The notes: a model not told the origin generated them from the sequence alone. Positions 10,657 to 23,908 are shown, numbered from the stretch's first letter. The stretch is 64,000 nucleotides of DNA from Cepaea nemoralis (GCA_014155875.1 JACEFZ010006340.1:22778-86777); one strand, 5' to 3'. Made by a program: numbers and translations.

Positions 10657-12892
10657 CATTGGCACCTTGCCGTCTTGACAGACGATAGTTTTTGCTTTAC
10701 AAAGGCATAATAACTTTTACCTATCGCGATAGCAAATATGACTGGTAAGGCCAATTTGCGCTGTAAATGTCCGTTCACAGTGGGTGCATGTGAACACGTC
10801 ATTTCCACCATCATGCACCATCTTACGTCTCAAACGCTCGGTGTGTGACTTATCTGCAATAATTTTCTCCTTTGTCTTTATTCCATTTCTGTTTGCCCTC
10901 CATGCAACACGTTCAGCGGCGACTTGCTCCCAATGTACATTATCAGTGCCTGTATCAATCATGTCCCGCTTACACACATCTTTGTATCGTAGTAGAGGCC
11001 GACCCTGAGATCTCTTACCCATCTGTAATTCACCAAAAAAGATGTCCTTTGGTATTCTACCATCATCCATCCTCCTAAGATGTCCTATCCATCTAAGTCT
11101 ACGAAGACTGAGCATGGAATAAACTGCCGCCCAACCTGATCTTTCCAATACTTCAGTATTTGTGATTTTGTCTTGCCACTTAATACCAAGAATTCTTCGC
11201 AGACACCGCATATGAAAGCTGTTTAAATTTTTCTCTTGGTGTGAGTAAGTTGTCCGGGTTTCAATGCCATAAAGAAAAGTACTAAGGACACAGGCTTGAT
11301 AGACAAGGACTTTTCTTTTTGCAGTAAGCTTCCTGTTCTCCCAGACTCTTTTTCTTAACCTGTTCATTGTTGTTGCTGCCTTACTAATCCGGATGTTGAT
11401 TTCCTGATCTAGGGATAATTTGCTATTTACCACTGATCATAGATATGTAAAATGGTCTACCATCTCTAGTTCGGTGTCGTCAATAAAGATTGATGGTACC
11501 CCATGTGCACCTTGTGACATAATCTGTGTCTTCTTTTTGCTAATTGTTAAACCAAATTCAGAACAAGCATTGGAGAATGCAGATAGTAGACATTGCAATT
11601 CTTCCTCAGAGTGGGTCGTAACTGCAGCATCATATGCAAAAAGCAACTCTCTGATCAGTACCCTCCTAATTTTGGTGTTGGCCTTCAATCTCTGAGCATT
11701 GTAAAGGCCGCCATCTGAGCGGCCACCATCCTGATCACGAAAGGCATATTTTAGTAGAAGTGAAAAGTATATTCCAAAGAGGGTGGGAGCTAGTACACAA
11801 CCTTGCTTAACTCCACTCTTGATTTCAAATTCTTCAGAAGTTGCACCATCAAACTTGATTATACCCTTCATGCCTGTGTGGAACGATTCCACAATGGACA
11901 GAAGAGTTGGTGGGCAGCCAATCTTCTTTATTGCCTTGAACAGACCCTCACGACTGACCAAATCAAATGCCTTTGTGAGGTCGATGAAGGCAATAAACAG
12001 TGGTTGATTCTGTTCACGGCATTTTTCTTGCATTTGTCGCAATGAGAATATCATATCAATGGTAGACCGGTTCTGGTGAAAGCCACACTGTGATTCGGGG
12101 TAGACTTGATCTCCTAGGACTTGAAGTCTGCCCAGAACAATTGTGGCAAATACTTTTCCAAAAATACACAGAAGTGATATACCCCTATAGTTGTTGCAGT
12201 CGCTCCGATCGCCCTTGTTCTTGTACAGTGTTATAATGCTTGAATCTTTGAAATCCTGTGGGACTTGTCCTTCTCGCCAGCACAGCTCTATTAGCTGGTG
12301 GATCTGTAGAGTGAGTGTGTCTTGCCCACTCCTGATAACCTCTATTGGAATCCCATTCTTACCTGGAGCCTTGCCAGATGCACGTTCATTTATAGCACAC
12401 TTAACTTCTGTTATGGTGGGAAGTGTGTCCAGGTGGTCAAGAGTTGATTATTGCCTCTCCATAGCACAAAGCCTGGGCTAAAATATAGAGATCATGTGTT
12501 GCCCATGCAGCATGATACCTCTCTCGGCCTGCCTAGTTCACTCCAGAGGAAAGGTAACACCCCTACATCTGGAACAATACAAGCTGCAGAAGCTGCCGGA
12601 TCAGCAAAGCAATGCTCTAACTGTCCGCCTGTCGGAGCATCGATCCTAAACCAGCCGCCAACCAAGGCTTAGGGCATGGTCTGCCCTGCCATGACATTTT
12701 GTCTTTAGCTTGCATTTCCAGGGTAAGGCTTGTACCCTCCCAATTGCGCTCTTCCGCCAGAAGCCGTTGGCAAATGTGGGGTGTCGGGTTTGGTAAGCGC
12801 CGCCCAACGTTCGGCGCTGATAGAAAGCAGGTAGTACCGTCTACTGTTATAGGGTAGCTCAGTCATATCTGACTAAGACCTGACACATAGCT
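10657..12892 (-). mobile_element. Antisense LINE with C-terminal C2H2-like finger, 9-bp TSD
   Basis: This unit is flanked by ACAGTCTTA at 10648-10656 and 12893-12901. Its minus strand holds a LINE reverse transcriptase and ends in GGTGCCAATG with no poly(A). The same end is seen in the 73-bp fragment at 30438-30510, so this is the true 3' terminus. About 450 bases at the 5' side (12450-12892) are non-coding. The clade is uncertain; RTE-like or CR1-like are possible. Confidence 0.8.
10717..12450 (-). pseudogene. LINE reverse transcriptase with C-terminal finger
   Basis: Reading the minus strand: SGKAPGKNGIPIEVI, LYKNKGDRSDCNNYRGISLL and SQCGFHQNRSTIDMI (12050-12450), then FIAFIDLTKAFD, GVKQGCVLAPTLFGIYF, and LLFAYDAAV where a YADD-type box is expected, so the second Asp of the box is lost. 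The 11437-12054 frame ends in VDHFTYL, and after a stop the frame continues at 10717-11433 with SKAATTMNRLRKRVW and LRRLRWIGHLRRM, typical of LINE C-termini. The end is a C2H2-like finger (CTHCERTFTAQIGLTSHIC). Stop codons and the altered active site make it inactive. Confidence 0.8.
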
Positions 12893-13290
12893 ACAGTCTT
12901 AGATACCCCATAAAAGACGATACACACATAAACAAACACACCGTAAATTTCACCTTCCACAACACAATTCACAGTATACAACACAAAACATTAATACAAG
13001 ATAGGAAAAAATCAAATCAAAATCAAAGGAGGACTAGCACTTCAAGACTTGCACAACAAAATACTAGCATTAGGAATCAACCATGTATGACACATCAACA
13101 ATCACCCAGACCAACACTCACTAGCATTATTCTACATTGCAATTACCGACGTCAGGAAATAGATAACAAAACACCACATTATTAAGTCCCGTTACCACAA
13201 TTCTACAGAACATGTATAAAAAGCAATACAAGGTAATGAACATTTAACACAACAAATAACCAAGTAGATATACTAATACTTAGCGAAACT
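12893..13290 (+). mobile_element. Tx1/L1-like LINE fragment T1, right part
   Basis: This resumes the fragment left at 10656. The + strand reads IKIKGGLALQDLHNKILALGINHV near 13020-13090, a form of the GGL-x-L-x-DL motif near the end of L1/Tx1 ORF2. Homology fades near 13290. Confidence 0.6.
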
Positions 13291-14690
<1,400 letters not shown>

Positions 14691-15706
14691 CTATGTTCGG
14701 ACCCTTCCCGTTCCCGTTAAAAATATAGATAGAATAGAAAAATAGATAGTTAGATTGATAGTAGAAAATATGATTGGAAGAGATCTATCTTTATTCCAAT
14801 AACTAAAAAGGGCTACGTGAAAATACTGAAAGTAAACTTACCAAGATATCACGAACATCCAATAAATGGTGGGCGGTGGGTTGACTGCAGAGTAATGCAA
14901 AGGATATGCAACTAACTTTCTCTCACAAAAATTACATTTATTTTTTAAACGAACGAAAATCTTTATTTTCAAAAGAAATTGGGAACGCAGGCCCGTCCTA
15001 CATTCTGCCCTTCTTCTCTATTTCCTCTCATACATTCTTTCATTCAACATCTCTTATGAAGCAATTCTTTGACAACAAAAGAATAATAAGCATTAAAACG
15101 CATGAAAAATAGTCAATAATACATGACTCGTTGAGGCAATGTTTAACATGGGCATCATAAATATCCAACATGGGTGTAAAGTGTCATAAATATGGGAATG
15201 TTAAAAACAAAATTACATTACATAGAAGAAAAAAATATTTAATTTGATGTGGAAAAGAAATAAAGAAGAATAAAACATTTAATGTGCTATTGAAGAAAAT
15301 TAAAAAAAGATGAGTTAGAAAATTTTCACGTATTTATAATAGATGCATTATTTTTATGAAAACTTTGAAAATGCCTTAAAGATTTTATCATTATATATTA
15401 TAACGTATATGCCTGTAGATAACTGTAGATAAACATTTATTAAAACTTTGTGACAAATGCAACAATTTTTTAAATTACATATATATCAATGCTACTAAAA
15501 GTTATTTCCCTTGATATAACTTGTCTTTAGTTAAGTCCCCTCGCTATATATTAATTATAATGTACATTTAAAAACTAAATTTTATTACGTAAATAACTGT
15601 TTGTGCACTAACGAACTATGCCAGTTGGCTGCACGGGAATGAGAAGAACACATGTAGAACACACCGTTCGCGAACGCATAATGGACATACGGACATACAT
15701 TGTCTT

Positions 15707-15710
<4 letters not shown>
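14691..15710. other. AT-rich stretch, nothing recognised
   Basis: The ORFs are short and show no known motif. Base composition is AT-rich with scattered A and T runs. No tRNA, LINE or LTR motif was found by eye. Confidence 0.5.
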
Positions 15711-15791
<81 letters not shown>

Positions 15792-15850
15792 CTTCTCAGC
15801 GATTAGTAGAAATTTATAACGTACATAATGATATCATCATCACAAGACAT
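15711..15850. repeat. TA array plus flank shared with 21573 and 26508
   Basis: A TA run (15711-15788) is followed by TCTTCTCAGCG...ATCATCACAAGACATGC. This matches the flanks after the TA array at 21573 and the shorter TA stretch near 26500. It is the right half of the composite repeat described below, cut where I1 copy B begins. Confidence 0.6.
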
Positions 15851-17766
15851 GCAATTGCTTTACTTACTGTCATGACTTCAATAGTCAAACTACTACCAGA
15901 ATCCTCCTTCACAATTCTCCTCCAGCTTGAGGCGTAAATGCCCATCTGTGTAAATGACATCATCACCTTCAAGATAATTATCGAAGATCAAAGCCTGTAC
16001 TTCCGCCTCCGCAACAGCCGGATTTTCTTGTCTGCATTTTCTGTCTATTTGGATATAAACTGACAAGGACGTACAGAACTCTGCTGGCACTTGTACCCAT
16101 TACTCTTCCATGACTTCCAGTCTTTGACTTGACCCATCGACGACTTTCCTCTTTTTAACCTGCTGCCCTTTACCTTCTTAATTTCAGTATGCATTGGATG
16201 TTGTGTGTTTGCGTTGACTCTGAGGTAGGCCTGTGCTCGGCAAATCTGTATTATGTCCACGATGGTTGAAAAATCAAGAAAGTAGCCCATCGGCTTACAT
16301 GCTGTATCTATTGTACACCCAAGTATAATACGCATAGCTTCGTTGTGTATCCTCTCAATCATTTCCATCTGCTTATGGCTGAGAGTCAGGATCGCCATAG
16401 TATACTCAAAAACAGAAAATACCAGACCCTCGTATAGAAGACATAGGTGGCGCTGCTCACAGATTGCCGTCGCCAACACCCGGATCGCAGCCATATTCCG
16501 CTTGGCCATTATTAGCGCCTGGTCAATGCGCTCAGTATAAACAAGGCTTCGATCAAATCGTATCCCCAGGTATTTCATTGCCTGCGTTCTTTCCAGTCTC
16601 TGAGCACAAACGTACAGTTGATGTTGGAGTGTTGAAAATTTGGTTTTCAAAGAGAACCATGTCACTGCTGCCTTCGTTGGGTTGACCACTGCACCAGCTT
16701 CAACGCACCACATACTTATGTGATTGAGTTCTGTTTGTAGTTCCACAGCAACCCGATCTCTTTCCTTACTCTGACGATACACTAACACATCGTCGGCATA
16801 CGCCAATGTACTTCCCGGTCCTGTGATCCGCTCACCGGCGATTCTCACAGTGTAGGCGTTGAAATAGTACCGGCGATAATGCGGCAGGCCAGAATATATT
16901 ATTGTTGGTTCAGAAGCCCAACTGCCACATCTAAAAACTGCTTACCGTTGGAAGAGGGCTGACGTTATCCAATTCAGGAGGAATTGACTTATCTTGAGTT
17001 AGAAAAACTGAAACATTAAGAATTCAAACGGTGCTCTGTTGTACGCAGCCTCAAGATCAATTGTTGCAGCACATGTTTGAGTCCCTGAGTGGAAACCTTC
17101 ACACGCATCATAGGCAAAAGCTGCAGCGTTGGTCCAGGTTTCTGTCTTTGGACGGTACCCTCCATGGGTAGATGGGAGAAAACATTGCCTCTTTCTAGCT
17201 GATTTGTTATTTTTTTACGGCCATCAGCTTCTCCAGCAGCTTGCCTATAGAATTTTGCTAGGTGATTACTCGCTTTATCTGAATGTTTGTGTATTGTCTT
17301 TGCCAGGCTTGGGCAAGGGAATCAGCTGTGTAACCACTCCTCCTTGATGCTAGCACTCACTATACTGTTGTTGTATATAACTCCTAATTCCTCTAACTCG
17401 TTGTCGGTACACATACTAATGCCATCATACCTTATATCATCTGGTCCTGGTGCGATGTTCTTTGTTCGCCGAAACATAGCCTTGATCTCTTTCACTATCA
17501 CCATTTCTTCTTCTGCACTGTTCTGGAACTTACACCGCTCTGAGGTAAACGTATTTGCACAATTTCAGCCTCCCATATCTTTCTGGTTGCTCTGATTTAG
17601 ATAACGTTCGAAAAGTGCTTTGTCCCTTTCCTCGTGAGTCCTCTGCCAGATGAGGTCAGCACCTTGTATGTCAGGAATACTCTTATCCTTGACTGAACTA
17701 TGCATACTTGTATGTAGTCTCCAGAACAATTTCAGTGACTTGTCTTTGTTTATTCTTTGAAACAAC
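15851..17766 (-). mobile_element. I1 LINE copy B, truncated at both ends
   Basis: On the minus strand it runs from the pre-RT linker (LFWRLHTSMHSSVKDKS, 17565-17765) through RT (16045-16848 carries LAYADDVLVYRQ and NPTKAAVTWFSL) into RNase H, which stops in the MEVMAVSK region at 15851. The CTAA tail is missing. It is broken into several frames, including VIVKEIKAMFRRTKNIAPGPDDIRYD at 17322-17504. Confidence 0.85.
16045..16848 (-). pseudogene. I1 copy B reverse transcriptase C-terminal part
   Basis: A 267-residue frame holds YADDVLVYRQ (the RT active site, both Asp present), VVNPTKAAVTWF, MKYLGIRFDRSLVY, then the thumb/connection region (RHLCLLYEGLVFSVFEYTMAIL). It lacks the fingers and the other half of the palm and runs into a decayed RNase H linker, so it is not functional. 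It is more diverged from copies C/D and F than they are from each other. Confidence 0.8.
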
Positions 17767-18094
17767 TCTGTCTTATTAATGTAAACAATATAAAATAATA
17801 CAAAGTAGTGCAGCTTTACATAACTGAATTAAGACACATACAAGACGTTGCGGTGATTAGCCTTCATCAGCAAACAAACACATTCACAAAAAAACAACAT
17901 ATAGCCAAGGAGATCTCCTGTGTCTACATCAACACGTGACGACAGGACGAGAAGAATGAAAAGATTAAAAAGTGAAAGCAATGAAGTGAAAATGAAAATT
18001 GGAACAGCGAAAAAAATATATAACCCCCATTAATGTACATTATCACATGTGTATATGAATGTATTCGTTGTATTTGTAAATCTAAATGAAAATA
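17767..18094. other. Intergenic; target repeat for the next insertion
   Basis: No coding motif is seen. From about 18035 the sequence is the interspersed repeat carrying TGTGTATATGAATGTATT and ACACAATGTACC, into which the I1 element C/D inserted. Confidence 0.5.
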
Positions 18095-18212
18095 CACAAT
18101 GTACCATAGTTAGTTAGTTAGTTAGTCGACAGATCATCCTCATTGCACATCGAACCATTCAGTCCATAAGTGCTCGGATCCCCTCCTCAGCAAATCCCGC
18201 AGCGTGTAGCGG

Positions 18213-19397
18213 CTAACGACGCCAGTTCTGTGTTGGTTTATCAATCTTCTTTGGCTTCCTGCGTAGTGTTCTTGTTTGGCCACACCTCTTTTGCTGCTCT
18301 CGCAGTCTGGCCATTGTTGTAGATTCACAGTCATCATTTGGTTCTCGCAAAAGTCTTACTTCTCGTAGAGCATTCAGAATGTCGGCCTGGTCCATGGCGC
18401 GTCCGCCCTCCACAGTAGCCTCACCTGCGAGCTTGTCAGCCCGCTCATTTCCTTGTACTCCCGCATGCCCTGGCACGAAGATGAAACTAATCTTTGCGAG
18501 TCGAGACCGCTCCAGAGGCAGCAACCATTCTCTTCGGATCGACCCCTCCTCTATCCTCTTGATCATGTTCATTGAGTCGCTAAGGAAACAAGCCCTAGTG
18601 AATGTCTGTGTCTCGAGCCATGTTATTGATTTACTTACTGCCATGACTTCCATGGTCAGGCTACTTGTGGTTTCAGTAAAAGCACCAGAGTCCTCCTTCA
18701 CAATTCTCCCTCCGGCCCGAGCTGTAAAGGCCCATGAGCTTCTCACATGTCGGACGACCGACCCATCTGTGTAGATGACCGCGTCACCGTCTAGCGAATT
18801 CTCGAAAATCAACGCTTGTACTTCAGCCTCAACAGCAGCCGGATGTTCTTGTCTGCATTTTCTGTCAAGTTGGATGCAAACTGAAAAGGATGTGCAAAAG
18901 TCTGTTGGCACTTGCACCCACTCCTCGCCAGGTTCTAAGTCCTCAAGTGAACACACCTGTTGAAGAATGTCTTCGGCTTGACCCACCCACGACCGTCCTC
19001 TTTCTAACCTGCTGCCCTTCACCTTCCTAATTTCACTATGCAGTGGATGTTGTGTGTTTGCGTTAATTCTGAGGTAGGCGCGTGCCCTGCAATCTTGTAT
19101 TCTCTCTTCAATGGTTGGAAACCCAAGAAGGTAGCGCATCGCCCTGCATGCTGTATCTCTTGTACATCCAAGAATAATGCGCATAGCTTCATTCTGTATC
19201 CTTTCCATCCGTTCTATCTGCTTATGGCTAAGAGTCAGGATTGCCATTGCATACTCCAAAACAGACATGACCAACCCCTCGTACAGAAGACATAGATGGC
19301 GCTGCTCACAGTTTGCTGCCGCCATCACCCGCATCGCTGCCAAACCCCGCTTGGCCTTTGTTATCACCTGCTTGCACTTAGAAAGAGAGATGCACAC
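18213..19397 (-). CDS. I1 copy C: RT C-terminus and RNase H, longest open I1 frame
   Basis: A 394-residue open frame. The first ten or so residues cross the inversion junction and are not native. Then come the RT thumb (RHLCLLYEGLVMSVLEYAMAIL), a linker (LRINANTQHPLHSEIRKVKG) and a full RNase H set: VIYTDGSVV (first Asp), LTMEVMAVSKSITWLE (Glu), ACFLSDSMNMIKR (Asp), FVPGHAGVQGNERADKLAG (His, Asp). It is a 5'-truncated LINE ORF2 with no promoter of its own, so expression is unlikely. The frame ends 105 bases before the CTAA tail. Confidence 0.85.
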   Translation of the reverse strand: MCISLSKCKQVITKAKRGLAAMRVMAAANCEQRHLCLLYEGLVMSVLEYAMAILTLSHKQIERMERIQNEAMRIILGCTRDTACRAMRYLLGFPTIEERIQDCRARAYLRINANTQHPLHSEIRKVKGSRLERGRSWVGQAEDILQQVCSLEDLEPGEEWVQVPTDFCTSFSVCIQLDRKCRQEHPAAVEAEVQALIFENSLDGDAVIYTDGSVVRHVRSSWAFTARAGGRIVKEDSGAFTETTSSLTMEVMAVSKSITWLETQTFTRACFLSDSMNMIKRIEEGSIRREWLLPLERSRLAKISFIFVPGHAGVQGNERADKLAGEATVEGGRAMDQADILNALREVRLLREPNDDCESTTMARLREQQKRCGQTRTLRRKPKKIDKPTQNWRR

Positions 19398-20962
19398 AAA
19401 AGTAAGCTACTTCAAAAAACTGGTCAAGGTTGTTAAAAGCGAAAAATGGGCAGAGGTGTGTCAAAGAGTAAGCACAGACAAGTCACTGAAATTGTTCTGG
19501 CGACTACATAAAAGCATGAGTGGTGTAGTCAAGAATAAGAGCATTTCTGACTTCCAAGGTGCTGACCTCATCTGGCAGAGGACTGACGAGGACAAGGGCA
19601 AAGCCCTCTTTGAACGCTACCTTGAGCAAAGCAACCAGACAGACATGGGAGGCCGAAATCTGGCCAAGGAGGTCACCTCAGACAGATGCAAGGCCCAGAA
19701 CACTTCGGATGAAGACACAGTGACAGTGAAAGAAATCAAGGCTGTGCTTCGACGATCAAAATAACATTGCTCCAGGTCCTGATGGCATAAGATACGACGA
19801 CATTAATAGGTGTACCGACAATGAGCTAGAGAAACTAGCAGACATGTACAGCAACAGTATAGGGGGTGCTAGCATCAAGGAGGAATGGTTACACAGCTAT
19901 CTGATTCCCTTGCCGAAGCCTGACAAAGACCACACAAAAATTCAGGGATATCGAATTATAACCATGCAGAATACAATAGGCAAGCTGCTGGAGAAGGTCA
20001 TTGCCAGGAAAATATCAAGCCAACTAGAGAGGCAAGGTGTTTTCCCACCCACCCTGGGTGGGTACCGTCCAAAAAGGGAAACCTGGACCAATGCACCAGT
20101 CTTTGCCCAGGATGTCTATGAAGGTTTCCACTCAGGCACTGAAACCGTTGCTGCAGCGATTGATCTTGAGGACGCATACAACAGAGTACCCCTCGATTTT
20201 TTAATGTTTCAGCTTCTCGAACTAAACATAAGTCCATTCCTCCTTAGTTGGATCGCTGCAGCCCTCTTCCAACGGAAAGTAGTTTTTAGATGTGGCAGTT
20301 GGACTTCGGCAGTTGGACACAAAGAGGCAACACATATATTAGAAACACTCCAACAATACTACACTTACCTATATACAGCAGAACCAGCCAACACACAAAA
20401 ACAAAATAGGTTCTTTCAATACACAAAGATAAAGACATACTAGACGCAGAGCTTACATTAGTAGGTATAACACATGCACTCAATCAAATGCAAAGTCCAT
20501 TCCTCCTTAGTTGGATCGCTGCAGCCCTCTTCCAACGGAAAGTAGTTTTTAGATGTGGCAGTTGGACTTCGGAACCAACAACAATACATCCTGGCCTACC
20601 ACAGGGATCACCATTATCTCCGGTACTGTTCAACGCCTACACAGTGAGAATCACCAGTGAGCAGATAACTGAACCTGGCAGGACATTGTCATATGCCGAT
20701 GATGTTTTAGTGTATCGTCAGGGGAAGGATAGAGAGGAGGTTGCTGTGGAACTACAAACCGAACTCAATCGCATAAGTACTTGGTGTGATGAAGCTGGGG
20801 CAATGGTCAACCCAACAAAGGCAACAGTGACTTGGTTCTCGTTGAATAATCATATTGTCAACACTCCAACACCAACTGTAATGCTGTGTTCAGAGACGGT
20901 GGAAAGAACGCAGGCAATGAATTACCTGGGGATACGGTTTGATCGAAGCCTTGCTTATAATG
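19372..20962 (+). pseudogene. I1 copy D: inverted 5' half with pre-RT linker and RT
   Basis: The + strand reads the linker from HLEREMHTKVSYFK (shared with 40850-40890) through LFWRLHKSMSGVV, FERYLEQSNQTDMGG and TVTVKEIKAVLRRSK. A frameshift follows at about 19762, then the palm (VAAAIDLEDAYNRVPLDF), LPQGSPLSPVLFNAY, LSYADDVLVYRQGKD and NPTKATVTWFSLNN, ending at SLAYN. A 183-base foreign fragment with an 80-base duplication interrupts it at 20310-20492. Confidence 0.85.
20230..20572 (+). repeat. 80-bp direct duplication around a 183-bp Tx1 fragment
   Basis: The 80 bases at 20230-20309 recur at 20493-20572, apparently without change. The intervening 20310-20492 resembles an internal part of the Tx1-like LINE at 54745-54930 (GGCAACACATAT, AACCAGCCAACA, CACATGCACTCAATCAAATGC). 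The fragment has no 3' end and no tail. A short CAGTTGGAC repeat sits at the left junction. Confidence 0.85.
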
Positions 20963-21259
20963 TGCACAATGTACCATGTAAATACACACTGATTTCTACG
21001 AAATACAAGTTTTTAAAACACAAACACCACACACAAATCGGAAATTATGAAAACTTAATATCTTATTTGTGGTTGAATTTTAGGGTTTCAAATGGGCAGG
21101 GGGAGTGGGGGGGGGGGGGGGGGGAGAGAGAGAGAGACTAAGATTGTTTCGAGATCGCGTTAATACAAAAACCGATTACTTGATATTGTATTACCCTCCA
21201 TACTTTAAAGTTCTGTACTTCTCGCCCTTCTGAAATTCGTTTTATAACGTAAGTAGACC

Positions 21260-22201
<942 letters not shown>

Positions 22202-22213
22202 TGATTTCACCAT

Positions 22214-22675
22214 TGTCAATTGAAACGAGAAAAAGAGTATTGAGGTGCTACATAGAGCTTGTTCCTTTGTATGGATGTGAAACGTGGACAATGAGCAGTC
22301 AAGCTGAAAAACATCTCATGGTGGCAGAAATGTGGTTTCTGAGGAAAATGCAAAGAATACTATGGACAGACAGAAAAACCAATGACCAAATACTACAGGA
22401 GACAAATGAAAATCGTAAATTGATTAGAGAAATTAGAAGTAGACAGTTACAATTCTTTGGACATGTTATGAGAAGAAATGAATTGGAGAACTTAGTGACA
22501 ACTGACAAGATCGAAGGGAACAGACCAACGAGAAGACCGAGAAGTAAATACTTGGATGGCTTGGTCACATGGCATTGTCGAGGCAGGAACACTGAGCTGA
22601 TCCACGACTCTGGTGATCGACTAAAATGACGAGTCATGACCGCCCACGCTTTCAGGCATGGCTCATGATTCATTT
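22214..22675 (+). mobile_element. RTE-type LINE 3' fragment with 12-bp TSD
   Basis: Flanked by TGATTTCACCAT at 22202-22213 and 22676-22687. The + strand encodes an RT C-terminal region, IETRKRVLRCYIELVPLYGCETWTM...RQLQFFGHVMRRNEL, ending GRNTELIHDSGDRLK. It is the same family as the antisense RTE at 55285-60830 (SIETSKRVLRGYIEPVLLYG). It is heavily 5' truncated and inserted directly upstream of the eL42 start codon. Confidence 0.85.
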
Positions 22676-22685
22676 TGATTTCACC

Positions 22686-23003
22686 ATGGTTAAAATACCG
22701 AAACAGCGCCGCACATTTTGCAAGGGCAAAAAGTGCAAAAAGTACAGTCCACATATTCACCCAGTACAAAGCAGGGAAAGCCTCACTCTATGCACAAGGT
22801 AAAAGGCGTTACAACAGAAAACAGAGTTGTTATGGTGGTCAGTCTAAGCCTGTGTTTAGAAAGAAGGCTAAAACCACAAGGAAGATTGTGCTGCGCAAGG
22901 ATTGCACAGAATGCAATACATAAAACAGCTCCGCATCAAGCGATGCAAGCACTTCATGTTGGGAGGTGATCAGAAGAGAAAGAGCCAGGTGATCATATTG
23001 TAG
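22686..23003 (+). pseudogene. RPL36A: Ribosomal protein eL42 (RPL36A/L44e) pseudogene
   Basis: ATG to TAG is 318 bases, close to the normal 105-106 codons, and uninterrupted by introns. The first frame reads [19 protein letters not shown]. After a frameshift near 22750, [20 protein letters not shown] continues with [12 protein letters not shown] and [12 protein letters not shown]. After a second shift near 22920, KQLRIKRCKHFMLGGDQ leads to the stop. eL42 is a zinc-binding protein of the large ribosomal subunit near the tRNA E site. Two frameshifts make this copy dead. Lack of introns suggests a processed copy, but no poly(A) follows; RTE sequence begins about 30 bases downstream. Confidence 0.9.
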
Positions 23004-23034
23004 GCTGCATAAGATCCAGGACCACCGTACAAAA

Positions 23035-23497
23035 TTACACTTAAATTAGATTTGTAAGAGTATGCATCTTTCCAATTGCAACATGCGCCTTTGAGATCTG
23101 GACACTTACTAAACAAGATGAACAGCGAATAAATGCTTATGAATATAAATGTTATAGACGGATTCTAAGAGTATCTTGGGTAAAGAAAAGAACAAATGCA
23201 TCGATACTTCAAGAGTTGAATATTGAAGAGGGTTGGCTATTAAAGACGATAAAACATAAAAAATTGATATATTTTGGGCTCTTGAAATGTCATGAAAGTT
23301 TGGAGAGAACAATAGTGGAGAGGTATATGCCTGGGAAGAAAGGAAGAGGAAGGCTAAAGAGAAGATGGCTGCAGGATGTGGCGTATGTTCTCCAGATGGG
23401 TGTATCGGACACTGGACATCTTGCTTGTGATCGAGAAGTTTTCCTGAAGGTTGTTATGAGAGCGAGGTTCTGCAAAGGACATGCTACTGATGAATGA
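23035..23497 (+). pseudogene. RTE-like LINE (family RTE1) C-terminal fragment
   Basis: Broken frames read ACAFEIWTLTKQ, then the frame 23216-23497: NIEEGWLLKTIKHKKLIYFG...ERYMPGKKGRGRLKRRW...CKGHATDE. It matches the copy at 37620-38056 (CACETWTLTKQAEQRINAFG). The stop is followed at once by the 44-bp minisatellite, as in that second copy. Confidence 0.8.
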
Positions 23498-23797
23498 ATA
23501 CTATATAACAATAATATACCAAAACTATATCAAGTAAGCATTACTAAATAACAATAATATACCAAAACTATATCAAGTAGGCAATATTATATAACAATAA
23601 TATACCAAAACTATATCAAGTAAGCAATACTATATAACAATAATATACCACAACTATATCATGTTAGCAGTACTATATAACAATAATATACCACAACTAT
23701 ATCAAGTAAGCAATACTATATAACAATAATATACCAAAACTATATCAAGTAAGCAATACTATATAACAATAATATACCAAAACTATATCAATAAAAC
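23498..23797 (+). repeat. 44-bp minisatellite, about seven units
   Basis: The unit is about 43-44 bases with core ATAACAATAATATACCA and ACTATATCAAGTAAGCAA. Units vary at a few sites. The same unit recurs at 36817-36862, 38066-38161 and 38391-38535. At both larger loci it directly follows the RTE1 coding end and precedes repeat R400. Confidence 0.9.
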
Positions 23798-23908
23798 AAC
23801 ATTAAAAGAAACATGCAATTAAAATAGTTGGAAGGGACATAACTACATAACGGTTTTTTTCTTCACGAGAAATTACTACACATTACGTGCTAGTATTATG
23901 TGATTTAA

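Larger units (their letters stand above)
18108..20964 (-). mobile_element. I1 LINE copy C/D, twin-primed (inverted 5' half)
   Basis: One insertion is bracketed by CACAATGTACCAT at 18095-18107 and 20965-20977. The 3' half (C, minus strand, 18108 to about 19373) has a tail of TTAG repeats on the + strand. The 5' half (D, about 19374-20962) lies in the opposite orientation. In the uninterrupted copy at 42160-42215, the C start (ATAACAAAGGC) and the D end (GCTTATAATG) are only about a dozen bases apart. This is the product expected when a second primer copies the same RNA during target-primed reverse transcription. Confidence 0.85.

Noticed and set aside
23498..23797. Possible CRISPR array
   Set aside because: The 44-bp units are contiguous, without unique spacers, and the DNA is eukaryotic; it is a minisatellite.
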